A DNA stretch of 54,372 nucleotides from Streptococcus australis (GCF_015553625.1 NZ_JADNGY010000012.1:1-54372); one strand, 5' to 3'; counted from the first letter of the stretch, positions 7,863-19,211 are shown. Program-made: numbers and translations. The notes: generated from the letters alone by a model not told the origin.

Positions 7863-8615
7863 ATGAATATTGTATTGCTAGAGGACGAAATTTCTCAACA
7901 AGTTCGAGTAGAGAAACATGTGAAAGCTATCGCTGAGGAGGAAGGCCTACGATTAAATATTGTTTCCACCAGTAAAATAACTGAACTAAAGGAATATCTA
8001 ACCAATGGTGATTTTCATCAGCTTTTCTTCCTTGACATTGATATCAAAGGGGATGAAAAAGCTGGTATCAAGGCAGCTCAAATGATTCGTGAGGTCAATC
8101 CTTTTGCGATCATTGCCTTTATCACGACGAAATCGGAATTTGCTACTATTACCTATCGTTACAAGGTATCAGCTCTTGAATTTATTGAAAAAACCTTGAA
8201 TGAAAACTTGTTTAAGGAAAAAATTAGAGAATGTATTCTCTACTTGAAGAAGAATGTGATTGAAAATAAAAATATCATTGATTTCTTTGAGTATAGTTTC
8301 AAAAATATGGAAATTCGAGTGCCATATCGAGATATATTGTACATTGAAACAACTGGAGTTTCCCACAAATTGCGACTTGTTGGAAAGAATTTTCAAAAGG
8401 AATTTTTAGGGACTATCAAGGATATACTTGAAAAAGATGTGGACAATCATTTCTTCAGTCCTAATCAGTCTTATCTAGTGAATCAAAGAATGATTGTCAG
8501 TTTTGATCGTCGCAAGAGACTCTTGATGTTAGAAGAGGAGACAACTTGCCCTGTTTCTCGTACACAGGTGAAAAGGGTCGAAGAATTATTAAATAAAATA
8601 CAGAAAAAGGCTTGA
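7863..8615 (+). CDS. comE: Competence response regulator ComE
   Basis: A 250-residue AlgR/AgrA-type regulator. The receiver domain (1-130) carries acidic residues in LLEDE, the phosphoacceptor Asp58 in FFLDIDIKG and a conserved Lys in FIEKTL. A LytTR DNA-binding domain (about 140-245) ends the protein. Phosphorylated ComE should bind the paired repeats before comC and comA and start early competence genes. It begins one base after the comD stop. The tRNA-Glu promoter overlaps its last codons. Confidence 0.95.
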   Translation: MNIVLLEDEISQQVRVEKHVKAIAEEEGLRLNIVSTSKITELKEYLTNGDFHQLFFLDIDIKGDEKAGIKAAQMIREVNPFAIIAFITTKSEFATITYRYKVSALEFIEKTLNENLFKEKIRECILYLKKNVIENKNIIDFFEYSFKNMEIRVPYRDILYIETTGVSHKLRLVGKNFQKEFLGTIKDILEKDVDNHFFSPNQSYLVNQRMIVSFDRRKRLLMLEEETTCPVSRTQVKRVEELLNKIQKKA

Positions 8616-8639
8616 CAATTTTTGAATCGATGGTATAAT
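8612..8639 (+). promoter_or_regulatory. Promoter of tRNA-Glu/tRNA-Asn
   Basis: TTGACA (8612-8617) and an extended -10 TGGTATAAT (8631-8639), spacer 16. The -35 overlaps the comE stop codon. Confidence 0.85.
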
Positions 8640-8662
8640 GGGATATGTTCTGTTAATGACAT

Positions 8663-8734
8663 GGTCCGTTGGTCAAGGGGTTAAGACACCGCCTTTTCAC
8701 GGCGGTAACACGGGTTCGAATCCCGTACGGACTA
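8663..8734 (+). tRNA. tRNA-Glu (anticodon TTC)
   Basis: A 72-base cloverleaf: acceptor GGTCCGT/ACGGACT, anticodon stem CCGCC/GGCGG around TTTTCAC, and T arm GGGTTCGAATCCC. It is transcribed with the following tRNA-Asn. Confidence 0.96.
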
Positions 8735-8742
8735 TATCTCAT

Positions 8743-8816
8743 TCCGCCATAGCTCAGTTGGTAGTAGCGCATGACTGTTAATCATGATGTCGTAGGTTCG
8801 AGTCCTACTGGCGGAG
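8743..8816 (+). tRNA. tRNA-Asn (anticodon GTT)
   Basis: A 74-base cloverleaf: acceptor TCCGCCA/TGGCGGA, anticodon stem CATGA/TCATG around CTGTTAA, and T arm AGGTTCGAGTCCT. A terminator follows at 8824. Confidence 0.96.
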
Positions 8817-8823
8817 CTAAACT

Positions 8824-8846
8824 AGCATCCTAAGGGATGCTTTTTT
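8824..8846 (+). terminator. Terminator of the tRNA pair
   Basis: AGCATCC (8824-8830) pairs with GGATGCT (8835-8841), followed by six Ts. Confidence 0.85.
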
Positions 8847-8855
8847 GTATAAAAT

Positions 8856-8885
8856 AAGAGCCCCTTCAAACTGATGGGGCTCTTT
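8856..8885 (-). terminator. Terminator of the YfhO-type gene
   Basis: AAGAGCCCC and GGGGCTCTT form a 9-bp stem between the tRNAs and the minus-strand gene ending at 8897, with AT-rich flanks usable in both directions. Confidence 0.75.
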
Positions 8886-8896
8886 ATGATGCGAAT

Positions 8897-11485
8897 TTAC
8901 TGATTTTTTGAGGATTGAGATTTCTTTCGAATAGCATTGTAGCAAGCGAAGGAAAGAATTCCGAGTAGGAAAGCGATGGTTCCTTCTTTTAACCCATGTG
9001 GAATGAACTGTAGAACAACCTGTCCTTTTCCTTTAGGGACATCAACAGTCATAAATCCTTTTTGAGCCCTTTGAATAGGGACAGGTTGATTATTGATTGT
9101 CGCTGTCCACCCTTTATCATAAGGAAGGGTGAAAAAGAGACTTGTATGGTGGTCTGCTGTAAAATCTGCAGTGACGGTATTTCCTTTGGTTTGCACATGA
9201 ACTTCTTGTTGGTGCAACCATTCAAAGGCTTCCTGGTAGGCTTGAAGGTTCAAAGCAAAAAATTCTGGATTTTGGAAGGTTACTGTAGAATTTTCAGGGA
9301 AGGCAATTCGAACCTTAACAGTTTCTCCTGCTGTAAAGTGACCAATGGTGAAGAATGGAAATACATTGTCTGTTGTATAGCGGTTGACTTGGCCATTCGT
9401 AATGATTTCAACATCTGTATAATCTTCATTTTCAAATTCTAAAGAAGGAAGGTTCACGTAAAGTTGACTATCGTTTTGAATGTAGAGCTCATATTCGATA
9501 CTGGCATAGGTCAGAAAACTATCTGCTTCAACTTTAGCTTTCTGAGGACCTTGAGAAGGATCATCTGCACCAGTTTTCAGTGGATGTAATCGCTGATAGT
9601 AAGTCAACGATTGACCCGTTAGATGATTGAGAAAGTTCTTTTGGTTATCCAAGGTTAGATTAGAAAATTGGATATCCTTGTAGGGACTTGCGGTTAAAAA
9701 TGCTAGTGAAAGAGCTTTTTCATTTTGATACAAGGTCTGATTTCCTTGCGTTTCCAATTTATGAAAAGCAAACTTTTGAGGATTCCTATCTGAAATATTG
9801 TATTTGATCCCGAACAGACTGTCCATTAGTAAAGTATTGTTTTGATAGCGCAAGTTCAAGTTGGTTCCATCTGATTTAAAACCGAGTTTATCTAGGGTCG
9901 AACTGGTATCTGTATTTCTGACAGATGAAAACTGGGAGATCCCTCTAAAATTGTATTTCATGCTGTCATTACCTGTTTGAGGTTGGAGAATCTCTGTTCG
10001 GTAAAATTCTTGATCATCCTGTAAACTTGATGTCAATTTATCAATTGATGGAATCTTTCCTTGGTAAGAAGAACGAGCTGCAAATACCCATTCATTTGCA
10101 ATTCCATCGATCTGATAATAGCTGTTTATACTAATTTCAAACAAACAGAAGAAAAGAATAACAGCAGAAAAAATGGGATGAGAAAGTTTACGAACTGTAA
10201 AGGCAAGTGTCACAGTAAAGAATACAAGAAGAAATTCTAGTGTCAATACATAATGACTGCTTGTCAAGAAAGGATAGTGCTTGCGATAGAGAAAGGTGAG
10301 GATAAATCCAATACTAAGCAAACTAACAGCTAGGCAGAGTCGTTGCCAATTGATTTCTTTTATCCGATTGAGGACCTCTGCTGCCATGAACAAAATAGTC
10401 AATGAAAAGAGCCAGGCATAACGGTGAAGAAACATATTAGGAGCATGCATTCCCTGCCAGAATAAATCCAAAGCTTGTAAATAGAAACTTGCAATAAGAA
10501 TGACTAATAAGGTCAAATATGCTAGTTTCACGTGAAACCGAATCGATTTGACAAAGAAAAATAGAAAGGCAAGTAAGAATGGAAATAGACCAACATAAAT
10601 CATAGGGATAGCCCCATATTTTGTTGTATCAAAGCTACCAATCAAATTCTTTGCAAAAACGTCTAAGTACCAACTATTTTCTGTAAAGGTTCTTGTAATC
10701 TTGGTAAAGTTTTCTCCATGAGTTCGTAAATCCAATATGGTGGGGTAAATCATGATCAAGCTAGTGACCCCTGCTAAAATTGACACAATTGTAAAGTCAA
10801 AGAAAGAAGATATTCTTTTTTTAAAGTCCCAGGAAAGCTGCGTGAAATACCATAATGTCAAGAAGATAGCCATCATAAATCCAAAATAATAATTTTGGAT
10901 GAAGAGGATAGTCAAGCTTGTAAAGTAGAGAACCCGCTTCTTTTGAGTCATCAAACGGTGTAAACCTAACAGAATAAGAGGAGCCAAAATGAAGACATCG
11001 AGCCAGGTTTTGATTTCAATCTGACTGATGGAGAAGCTCATTAACGCAAACAAAGTTGACAGTGAAAGGATCAAGAATTTTTGTAGTTGAGGATAGATTC
11101 CTTTAATGGAGTGATAAGTTGACAACCCTATCAATCCTATTTTTATCAGTGTAAAGAGATAGACGGAATCAACCATGGATAAACTGTCAAAGAAGAAGAC
11201 AAAGGGAGATAAAAAACTGCCCAAATAATAGCTAGAAAGAGCGTAAAAATTTAAGCCCAGTCCACTTGTAAAGCTGTAAAAAAGGCTGTCGGTTCCGTGT
11301 AAAATATTTCGTAAGGTAACGTCGAAAATAACGTATTGATGAAAACCATCGCCTAATAAAGGAGAAGTCTCACTACCCCAATAAATACCTTGACTGAGGT
11401 AGACAAAAAATAAGATTGTAAAGGGAAGTAAAAAAGCTGTAAAGTAAAATATGATGGGGTGTGATAAATATTTTTTAAATTTCAT
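8897..11485 (-). CDS. YfhO-family multispanning membrane protein
   Basis: An 862-residue protein of the YfhO family, relatives of which are implicated in glycosylation of lipoteichoic acid or other surface polymers; the exact substrate here is unknown. The N-terminal half has about 12 hydrophobic segments in a GT-C-like arrangement. The middle and C-terminal part (about 460-830) is extracellular and beta-rich, and a final membrane helix precedes a basic tail ending KKSQSSKNQ. I start at the ATG at 11485 (MKFKKYL). An in-frame TTG at 11512 lies inside a hairpin and lacks a ribosome site. A perfect parS-like site lies within the gene at 10525. It probably follows the ABC-F gene in transcription. 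Confidence 0.85.
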   Translation of the reverse strand: MKFKKYLSHPIIFYFTAFLLPFTILFFVYLSQGIYWGSETSPLLGDGFHQYVIFDVTLRNILHGTDSLFYSFTSGLGLNFYALSSYYLGSFLSPFVFFFDSLSMVDSVYLFTLIKIGLIGLSTYHSIKGIYPQLQKFLILSLSTLFALMSFSISQIEIKTWLDVFILAPLILLGLHRLMTQKKRVLYFTSLTILFIQNYYFGFMMAIFLTLWYFTQLSWDFKKRISSFFDFTIVSILAGVTSLIMIYPTILDLRTHGENFTKITRTFTENSWYLDVFAKNLIGSFDTTKYGAIPMIYVGLFPFLLAFLFFFVKSIRFHVKLAYLTLLVILIASFYLQALDLFWQGMHAPNMFLHRYAWLFSLTILFMAAEVLNRIKEINWQRLCLAVSLLSIGFILTFLYRKHYPFLTSSHYVLTLEFLLVFFTVTLAFTVRKLSHPIFSAVILFFCLFEISINSYYQIDGIANEWVFAARSSYQGKIPSIDKLTSSLQDDQEFYRTEILQPQTGNDSMKYNFRGISQFSSVRNTDTSSTLDKLGFKSDGTNLNLRYQNNTLLMDSLFGIKYNISDRNPQKFAFHKLETQGNQTLYQNEKALSLAFLTASPYKDIQFSNLTLDNQKNFLNHLTGQSLTYYQRLHPLKTGADDPSQGPQKAKVEADSFLTYASIEYELYIQNDSQLYVNLPSLEFENEDYTDVEIITNGQVNRYTTDNVFPFFTIGHFTAGETVKVRIAFPENSTVTFQNPEFFALNLQAYQEAFEWLHQQEVHVQTKGNTVTADFTADHHTSLFFTLPYDKGWTATINNQPVPIQRAQKGFMTVDVPKGKGQVVLQFIPHGLKEGTIAFLLGILSFACYNAIRKKSQSSKNQ
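10525..10538. other. parS site
   Basis: GTTTCACGTGAAAC, the perfect 14-bp palindromic core of the firmicute parS consensus TGTTTCACGTGAAACA, embedded in the YfhO-type coding region about 6.4 kb from parB. Confidence 0.9.
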
Positions 11486-11547
11486 ATACTCTATTGAAAG
11501 ACCCTGAAACAAAGGTTCCAGGGTTTTTGATCATTTTGAGTGATTTC

Positions 11548-13170
11548 TTAGTCTTTCCAAAGTTCTTTGACTTTTGCTTGAACTTCTTGGTTTTCTAAGA
11601 ATTCGTCATAGGTTTCATCAATCCGGTCAATAACACCATTTTTTGAAAGAACAATGATATGGTTGGCAAGAGTTTGAATAAACTCATGGTCGTGACTGGC
11701 AAAGATGATCGATTCTTTGAAGTTTTTCAATCCATCGTTTAAGCTTGAAATAGATTCCAAATCCAAGTGATTTGTAGGATCGTCAAGTACAAGAACGTTT
11801 GACTTCAAAAGCATGAGTTTTGAAAGCATCACGCGTACCTTTTCTCCCCCTGACAAGACGTTTACAGGCTTGTTAACCTCGTCTCCAGAAAAGAGCATAC
11901 GTCCGAGGAATCCACGAAGGAAGGTATTGTCATCTTCTTCTTTACTTGCGAATTGACGGAGCCAGTCAAGGATCGACTCTCCACCTGCAAAGTCAGCTGA
12001 ATTGTCTTTTGGTAAGTAAGAGCGACTAGTTGTGACACCCCACTTGACAGTTCCTTCATATTCGATTTCACCCATAATAGCGCGGATCAAGGCAGTTGTT
12101 TGGATGTCGTTTTGTCCGATAAGAGCTGTCTTGTCACCTGGACGCAAGATGAAGCTGATGTTGTCAAGTATAGTTTCACCGTCAATCTTTACAGATAAGT
12201 TTTCTACTGTCAACAAATCATTCCCGATTTCTCGTTCAGCTTTAAAGCTGATAAATGGGTATTTCCGGCTAGATGGGACAATTTCTTCTAACTGAATCTT
12301 GTCAAGCATCTTTTTACGCGAAGTTGCCTGTTTAGATTTTGAAGCATTGGCAGAGAAACGAGCCACAAATTCTTGTAATTGTTTGATTTTTTCTTCTGCT
12401 TTGGCATTACGATCTGCTAACAACTTGGCAGCCAGTTCAGATGATTCTTTCCAGAAATCATAGTTACCGACATAGAGTTTGATTTTTCCAAAGTCCAGGT
12501 CGGCCATGTGAGTACAGACTTTATTCAAGAAGTGACGGTCGTGGGATACAACGATAACAGTATTCTCAAAATCAATCAAGAAATCTTCTAGCCAGGTAAT
12601 GGATTGAATATCAAGACCGTTGGTCGGCTCGTCCAAAAGAAGGACATCTGGTTTACCAAAGAGAGCTTTGGCTAGGAGGACTTTCACTTTATCCCCATTT
12701 GCTAGTTCACTCATATTTTGGTAGTGGAGCTCTTCTGGAATATTCAGGTTTTGGAGGAGTTGTGAAGCTTCGCTTTCTGCTTCCCAACCACCTAGTTCAG
12801 CGAATTCTCCTTCAAGCTCTGCTGCACGGACACCATCTTCATCTGAAAAATCTTCCTTCATATAGATAGCATCTTTTTCTTTCATGATGCTATAAAGTTT
12901 TTCATTTCCCATGATAACGACGTCAATGGCACGCTCATCTTCGTAATCAAAGTGATTTTGACGAAGAACAGAAAGACGTTCGTCTGGACCAAGAGAGATG
13001 TGACCAGTTGTTGGTTCAATATCCCCAGCTAAAATTTTTAAAAAGGTTGATTTCCCAGCACCATTGGCCCCAATCAAACCATAGGTATTTCCTTCTGTAA
13101 ATTTGATGTTAACATCATCAAACAATTTTCGATCACTAAAACGTAGTGAGACGTCTGTTACTGTTAGCAC
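11548..13170 (-). CDS. ABC-F family ATPase, YkpA/YbiT type
   Basis: A 540-residue cytoplasmic protein with two ABC domains and no membrane segments, as in ABC-F translation factors that act at the ribosomal E site. The first domain has Walker A GANGAGKST, a changed signature MSELANGDKVKV and Walker B LLLDEPTN. A charged linker near residues 250-300 follows. The second domain is altered: its Walker A reads GQNDIQTT, without the lysine, and the Walker B region reads VLDDPTN with Asp in place of catalytic Glu, but its signature LSGGEKVRV is intact. I recall similar second sites in other streptococcal homologues, so this is probably ancestral. It is not obviously a drug-resistance member. Confidence 0.9.
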   Translation of the reverse strand: MLTVTDVSLRFSDRKLFDDVNIKFTEGNTYGLIGANGAGKSTFLKILAGDIEPTTGHISLGPDERLSVLRQNHFDYEDERAIDVVIMGNEKLYSIMKEKDAIYMKEDFSDEDGVRAAELEGEFAELGGWEAESEASQLLQNLNIPEELHYQNMSELANGDKVKVLLAKALFGKPDVLLLDEPTNGLDIQSITWLEDFLIDFENTVIVVSHDRHFLNKVCTHMADLDFGKIKLYVGNYDFWKESSELAAKLLADRNAKAEEKIKQLQEFVARFSANASKSKQATSRKKMLDKIQLEEIVPSSRKYPFISFKAEREIGNDLLTVENLSVKIDGETILDNISFILRPGDKTALIGQNDIQTTALIRAIMGEIEYEGTVKWGVTTSRSYLPKDNSADFAGGESILDWLRQFASKEEDDNTFLRGFLGRMLFSGDEVNKPVNVLSGGEKVRVMLSKLMLLKSNVLVLDDPTNHLDLESISSLNDGLKNFKESIIFASHDHEFIQTLANHIIVLSKNGVIDRIDETYDEFLENQEVQAKVKELWKD

Positions 13171-13290
13171 GTATATTTCTCCTCTATTTCTGTCTATATA
13201 AGCCTATTTTACTAGAAAACGCTTGATTTTTCAATGAATACCCTTAAGCATTTGAGGGAGATGATTATGGAGGATAAAAGAGAGAAGAAC

Positions 13291-13319
13291 TTGACTTTCC
13301 CTTGATGTCATTATATAAT
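13291..13319 (+). promoter_or_regulatory. Promoter of the trpS leader
   Basis: TTGACT (13291-13296) and TATAAT (13314-13319) with a 17-base spacer, upstream of the T-box leader. Confidence 0.85.
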
Positions 13320-13324
13320 GAAAA

Positions 13325-13567
13325 TCAATCAGAAGAGTAGTCTAGATTCGTTTTTTAGAGAGCTTATGGTCGCTGAAAATAAGCAATGAACTAGCATGAA
13401 ATGGACTGATATTCAAATAGAATCTGAACCAATAGAGATTCGGCTAGCAGGCCTTATGTGCAGCTCATTTGTGATGAGCCAGAGGGAACACCAGATGTTG
13501 TTCTAAGTGAGGTGGCACCGTGTCTCAGACGCCCTCGCATAGTTTTTGCTATGCGTGGGCTTTTATT
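13325..13567 (+). promoter_or_regulatory. T-box riboswitch controlling trpS
   Basis: The 420-base gap before trpS is filled by a T-box leader. The specifier region contains GAAATGGACTG with the Trp codon TGG at 13402-13404. The conserved T-box is seen as GAGGTGGCACCGTG near 13509-13522. It is followed by an intrinsic terminator, GCCCTCGCATAG pairing with CTATGCGTGGGC (13531-13560), and a T run. Uncharged tRNA-Trp should stabilise the antiterminator and switch on trpS. Confidence 0.9.
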
Positions 13568-13590
13568 TTGTACTTCAGGGAGGAAGAAAA

Positions 13591-14616
13591 ATGACTAAGC
13601 CGATTATTTTAACTGGAGATCGCCCGACTGGGAAACTCCATATTGGACACTATGTCGGTTCATTGAAGAATCGAGTTCTTATGCAAAACGAAGACAAGTA
13701 CCAGATGTTTGTCTTTTTAGCAGACCAGCAAGCCCTAACGGATCATGCTAAAGACCCACAAACCATTGTCGAATCCATCGGAAACGTTGCTCTAGACTAT
13801 TTAGCAGCTGGATTGGATCCAAATAAATCAACCATTTTTATTCAGAGTCAAATCCCTGAGTTAGCGGAATTGACCATGTATTACATGAATTTGGTCTCTG
13901 TTTCACGTTTGGAACGCAACCCAACCGTTAAGACAGAAATTGCTCAAAAAGGGTTCGGAGAGTCTATTCCATCTGGTTTCTTGGTTTATCCTGTTTCTCA
14001 AGCAGCAGATATTACCGCTTTTAAAGCCAATCTGGTACCTGTTGGGACCGATCAAAAGCCCATGATTGAGCAAACACGTGAAATCGTCCGTTCCTTTAAT
14101 CATGCTTATCATTGTGATGTCTTGGTTGAACCAGAGGGAATTTTCCCAGAAAATGAGGCAGCGGGTCGTTTGCCTGGTCTGGATGGAAATGCCAAAATGT
14201 CTAAATCTCTTGGGAATGGCATCTATTTAGCGGATGATATGGACACCTTGAAGAAAAAGGTGATGAGTATGTACACGGACCCTGAGCATATTCGTGTCGA
14301 AGATCCAGGAAAAATCGAAGGAAATATGGTTTTCCATTATTTGGATGTTTTTGGAAAAGAAGAGGATCAGGCGACTATTCAAGACATGAAAGAGCATTAC
14401 CAACGGGGTGGTTTAGGTGATGTTAAAACCAAACGCTATCTTTTAGAGATTCTAGAGAGAGAGTTGGGTCCTATTCGCGAACGGCGGATTGAATTTGCTA
14501 AAGATATGGGACAAGTCTATGATATGCTTCAAAAGGGTAGTGAAGTGGCTCGTTCGGTTGCAGCAGAAACGCTCGATCAAGTCAAGTCTGCTATGGGTTT
14601 GAACTATTTCAAATAA
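13591..14616 (+). CDS. trpS: Tryptophanyl-tRNA synthetase
   Basis: A 341-residue class I synthetase that charges tRNA-Trp. It shows the HIGH motif at residues 17-20 (KLHIGHYVG) and the KMSKS loop at about 195 ([10 protein letters not shown]). The ATG at 13591 is placed after a GGGAGGAAG ribosome site; the open frame extends 15 codons upstream into the terminator of the leader, which cannot be coding. Expression is governed by the preceding T-box. A terminator (14656-14680) separates it from guaB. Confidence 0.96.
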   Translation: MTKPIILTGDRPTGKLHIGHYVGSLKNRVLMQNEDKYQMFVFLADQQALTDHAKDPQTIVESIGNVALDYLAAGLDPNKSTIFIQSQIPELAELTMYYMNLVSVSRLERNPTVKTEIAQKGFGESIPSGFLVYPVSQAADITAFKANLVPVGTDQKPMIEQTREIVRSFNHAYHCDVLVEPEGIFPENEAAGRLPGLDGNAKMSKSLGNGIYLADDMDTLKKKVMSMYTDPEHIRVEDPGKIEGNMVFHYLDVFGKEEDQATIQDMKEHYQRGGLGDVKTKRYLLEILERELGPIRERRIEFAKDMGQVYDMLQKGSEVARSVAAETLDQVKSAMGLNYFK

Positions 14617-14655
14617 GCTCTTGATATGAAGATGATCTAATACAATAAATGATTC

Positions 14656-14680
14656 AAAAGAGGTTTCAACACCTCTTTTT
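14656..14680 (+). terminator. Terminator after trpS
   Basis: AAAAGAGGT pairs with ACCTCTTTTT around the loop TTCAAC. Confidence 0.85.
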
Positions 14681-14698
14681 GAAATATTGTACAAATGA

Positions 14699-16265
<1,567 letters not shown>

Positions 16266-16272
16266 AAAAGAA

Positions 16273-16304
16273 AAAGTGTGAAATTCTATGATTTCACACT
16301 TTTA
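16273..16304. terminator. Terminator between guaB and recF
   Basis: AAAGTGTGAAAT and ATTTCACACTTT form a 12-bp stem around TCTATG. It has As on one side and Ts on the other, so it works for both converging genes. Confidence 0.85.
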
Positions 16305-16346
16305 TTGTGTCAAAAAGATGTAAATTTAAATTGACAACACTGTTAA

Positions 16347-17435
16347 TTATTCGTCAATTTGACCTGAGTGAATATTGAAGATTTTTAAGTCTTCAGGCAA
16401 GTCTTTTAGGTGATCTAGAGTTGTAGTTGTAATAAATGTTTGGATGTCACGAGAGATAACTTCTAGTAAATGTAGTTGACGATTGTTGTCAAGTTCACTC
16501 ATGACATCGTCTAAGAGTAAAATAGGCTTTTCATTCGTCAAGGATTCAATCAATGAAATCTCTGCTAGTTTTAATGAAAGAACAACACTGCGGTGCTGAC
16601 CTTGGCTACCAAAAGTCGCATTCATGTCATTGATGTAAAAACTAATGTCATCTCGGTGAGGACCGACACTGGTTGTTTTTTTGATGAGATCCTTGGTCCG
16701 ATTTTCTCGTAGTAATTTGATAAAAGTTGGGCGAAGTGTTTCTTCATCTTGAAAAGGAACAGAGGAGTCATACCGAATGGTGAGTTTTTCAGCTTGATTG
16801 GAAATTTCAAAATGTTTTTCCTGGCCAAAGTTTTCTAATTTTTTAAGAAAAACTTTCCGATGGATGCAGACTCGGCTACCATAATCTGCTAATTGTTCAT
16901 CTAAAACATCTAAAAAGGTTGGATCTACTGTGTTCGCCGTTTTTAAGTAACTGTTGCGCTGCTTTAGAACATGATGATAGGCTGTTAAATCCGATAGATA
17001 AACGGGTTTCATCTGCCCTAAATCAATATCAATAAACTTGCGACGAAGAGAGGGTGATCCTTTAATGAGTTGTAAATCCTCTGGAGCAAAGAGAACCACA
17101 TTCATGTTACCGATATATGTTGATAACTTGCTTTGTTTTAAGTGGTTCACTTTAGTGACTCTTCCTTTTGAGGATAAGGAAATTTCTAGAGGGATAGAGC
17201 CTGTCTTTTTTTCTAACACTCCTGAAACGGTAAATTGTTCCTCTTGAAAATGAATTAAATCTTTATCGGAACGAGTCCGATGGCTACGCGTCAAGGCTAA
17301 AAAGTAGATAGACTCAAGGAGATTGGTTTTGCCTTGAGCATTTTGACCTAAGAAAATATTCAAACCGGAGTGGAATTGGAGTTCTACTTCTTTATAATTT
17401 CGAAATTTTTGAATATGTATGGATTTAAGCCACAT
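16347..17435 (-). CDS. recF: Recombination protein RecF
   Basis: A 362-residue SMC-like ATPase that helps load RecA at gapped DNA through the RecFOR pathway. It shows Walker [14 protein letters not shown] (about 30-42), the signature region [13 protein letters not shown] and Walker [13 protein letters not shown]. Length is normal. It starts one base after the yaaA stop, so the two form an operon. In Bacillus the same S4-domain gene-recF pair sits between dnaN and gyrB; in streptococci it lies near guaB, as here. Confidence 0.96.
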   Translation of the reverse strand: MWLKSIHIQKFRNYKEVELQFHSGLNIFLGQNAQGKTNLLESIYFLALTRSHRTRSDKDLIHFQEEQFTVSGVLEKKTGSIPLEISLSSKGRVTKVNHLKQSKLSTYIGNMNVVLFAPEDLQLIKGSPSLRRKFIDIDLGQMKPVYLSDLTAYHHVLKQRNSYLKTANTVDPTFLDVLDEQLADYGSRVCIHRKVFLKKLENFGQEKHFEISNQAEKLTIRYDSSVPFQDEETLRPTFIKLLRENRTKDLIKKTTSVGPHRDDISFYINDMNATFGSQGQHRSVVLSLKLAEISLIESLTNEKPILLLDDVMSELDNNRQLHLLEVISRDIQTFITTTTLDHLKDLPEDLKIFNIHSGQIDE

Positions 17436-17436
17436 A

Positions 17437-17808
17437 TTATGTCCCTGGGAAACGAACGGGTTTCCGTTTGTTCTCCTCTTTTTTTGGTTTTGTGTCTTTT
17501 TTTTGTTTCTGTTCTTTGTTTAATTTCTTCACTAATTGAGCAACGCGTTCTTTTTCTAGCTTGTCCGCTTGGTAGTCTTCAATTTCTTCTGGACTAGGTT
17601 GCGTAATCGTTACGATTTCCTTATCACCAATTACTTTGATTGTATCTCCTACTCGTAATTTACGTCCTCTTCTGGTTTCCACTTCTCCATTGACCTCTAC
17701 TTGATTTTCAAGTAAAAAGGCTTTGATAGCTCCACCGCTTTGGATGATTCCCAGTTCTTTAAATAGAGCTTGTAATGTGATAAATTCATCAAAAAGTTTA
17801 TAGTTCAT
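17437..17808 (-). CDS. yaaA: S4-domain protein YaaA (RlbA-like)
   Basis: A 123-residue protein with an N-terminal S4 RNA-binding domain ([37 protein letters not shown], residues about 19-56) and a long Lys/Glu-rich tail ending in basic residues. Members called YaaA/RlbA are partners of recF in many Firmicutes and are implicated in ribosome assembly. The S4 domain suggests structured-RNA binding; the charged tail is longer than in Bacillus homologues. It has a good ribosome site and is the first gene of the yaaA-recF operon. Confidence 0.88.
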   Translation of the reverse strand: MNYKLFDEFITLQALFKELGIIQSGGAIKAFLLENQVEVNGEVETRRGRKLRVGDTIKVIGDKEIVTITQPSPEEIEDYQADKLEKERVAQLVKKLNKEQKQKKDTKPKKEENKRKPVRFPGT

Positions 17809-17960
17809 AGTTCACCTCAATGATTGTTATTATACCACAAAAGGATGAAAAACCTAAAATAGGGCGAGTCAGTGTAAACGTTTTTTAATCTGTCTGGGAA
17901 AGATTTTACTGGGATTTCATGATATAATGAAGAGTAATATTTGTTAGAACGAGGATGACG

Positions 17961-19211
17961 ATGGAATTAGTTACTGGTGTTCGAATCCATTTTATGAAAT
18001 CAGAAAAATTTAAGACCAATGAGATAAAAGTGCGATTCTCGGCCCCCCTTTCTGAAGAAACAATAGCAGGACGTGTTTTAGCCTCACGCATGATCGAAAC
18101 AGCCAATCAACTTTACCCAACTTCTCAGCAATTTAGAGAACAGTTGGCGAACTTGTATGGAGCCAATTTTTCTACTTCTGTTTCAAAACGCGGCCAAACA
18201 CACTACGTTGATATTAATTTATCCTATGTCCGTGATGCTTTTTTGAGCAAGAAAAATGTCTTGACAGATCAGATGCTGGATTTATTAAAGGTATCTCTTA
18301 ATGCTCCTCTTGCAGAAAATGGATGCTTTCATTCAGAAACTTTTTTAGTAGAGAAAAAAAATCTTATCACAGAACTAGAAGCAGAAATTGAAAATCATTT
18401 TTATTATGCTCACCAACAATTGAATCGGTTGTTTTATGATCAAGCTGACATGAAACTAAGTAAGTATGGAAGTGTCCAGCAGATTCAGAATGAGGATGAA
18501 GAGTCAGCTTATGAAGCATTTCAAGAAATGCTTCAAACAAATCTGATTGACTTTTTCTTTATGGGTGATTTCAATGAACTAGCGGTCATTGAAAAGATCA
18601 GTAACTTTGGTTTACAACCTCGTAAATCTAATGTCAACCTTTTTTACACACAATCTTTCTCGAATGTTGTCAGAGAAGGACTGGAGCAGCGAGAGACTCA
18701 TCAATCTATTTTAGAATTAGGTTATCACTTTCCTGTTCAGTATGGAGAGAAAGAGCATTTTGCTTTAATTGTTTTAAATGGTTTACTGGGCACTTTCTCT
18801 CACTCAAAATTGTTTACAGTCATCCGAGAAAAAGAAGGGTTGGCTTATACTATCTCCAGCCATTTTGATATTTTTTCTCATTTTATGCGTATCTATGCAG
18901 GGATTGATAGAAAAAATAGAACCCGGACGATGACTCTGATGAGTCGTCAAGTGAGTGACTTTAAGAGAGGGAAGTTTACCAGTGAAGAGTTGCGCTTGAC
19001 AAAAGAAATGATAATAAATGCTGCAAAATTGTCGCAGGATCGACCTGGCACCTTGATTGAAAGAGCTTATCTAAAATCCACTTTAGGAAAACAGTTCTTG
19101 TCAATTGATGATTGGATTCAAGCCATTCAACTGGTGACGAAAGATGAAATTATGGCTGTTGCCAAATCACTCAAATTACAAGCGGTCTATTTTATGGAAG
19201 GAAGAGAATGA
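17961..19211 (+). CDS. M16-family peptidase homologue, YfmF type
   Basis: A 416-residue protein with the M16 (pitrilysin) fold but no HxxEH zinc motif, so it is the non-catalytic partner of the pair. Its neighbour from 19208 carries the zinc site, and the stop/start overlap (ATGA) points to a heterodimer made from one message. In Bacillus subtilis the equivalents (YmfF/YmfH) are linked by annotation to EF-P 5-aminopentanol modification; whether that holds here is unknown. I use the ATG at 17961 because the GAGG site is 6 bases before it; the ATG at 17955 touches that site. Confidence 0.85.
   Translation: MELVTGVRIHFMKSEKFKTNEIKVRFSAPLSEETIAGRVLASRMIETANQLYPTSQQFREQLANLYGANFSTSVSKRGQTHYVDINLSYVRDAFLSKKNVLTDQMLDLLKVSLNAPLAENGCFHSETFLVEKKNLITELEAEIENHFYYAHQQLNRLFYDQADMKLSKYGSVQQIQNEDEESAYEAFQEMLQTNLIDFFFMGDFNELAVIEKISNFGLQPRKSNVNLFYTQSFSNVVREGLEQRETHQSILELGYHFPVQYGEKEHFALIVLNGLLGTFSHSKLFTVIREKEGLAYTISSHFDIFSHFMRIYAGIDRKNRTRTMTLMSRQVSDFKRGKFTSEELRLTKEMIINAAKLSQDRPGTLIERAYLKSTLGKQFLSIDDWIQAIQLVTKDEIMAVAKSLKLQAVYFMEGRE

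Noticed and set aside
13898..13914. Possible extra parS (GTTTCACGTTTGGAAC) in trpS
   Set aside because: Only the left half matches; the right half-site is broken.
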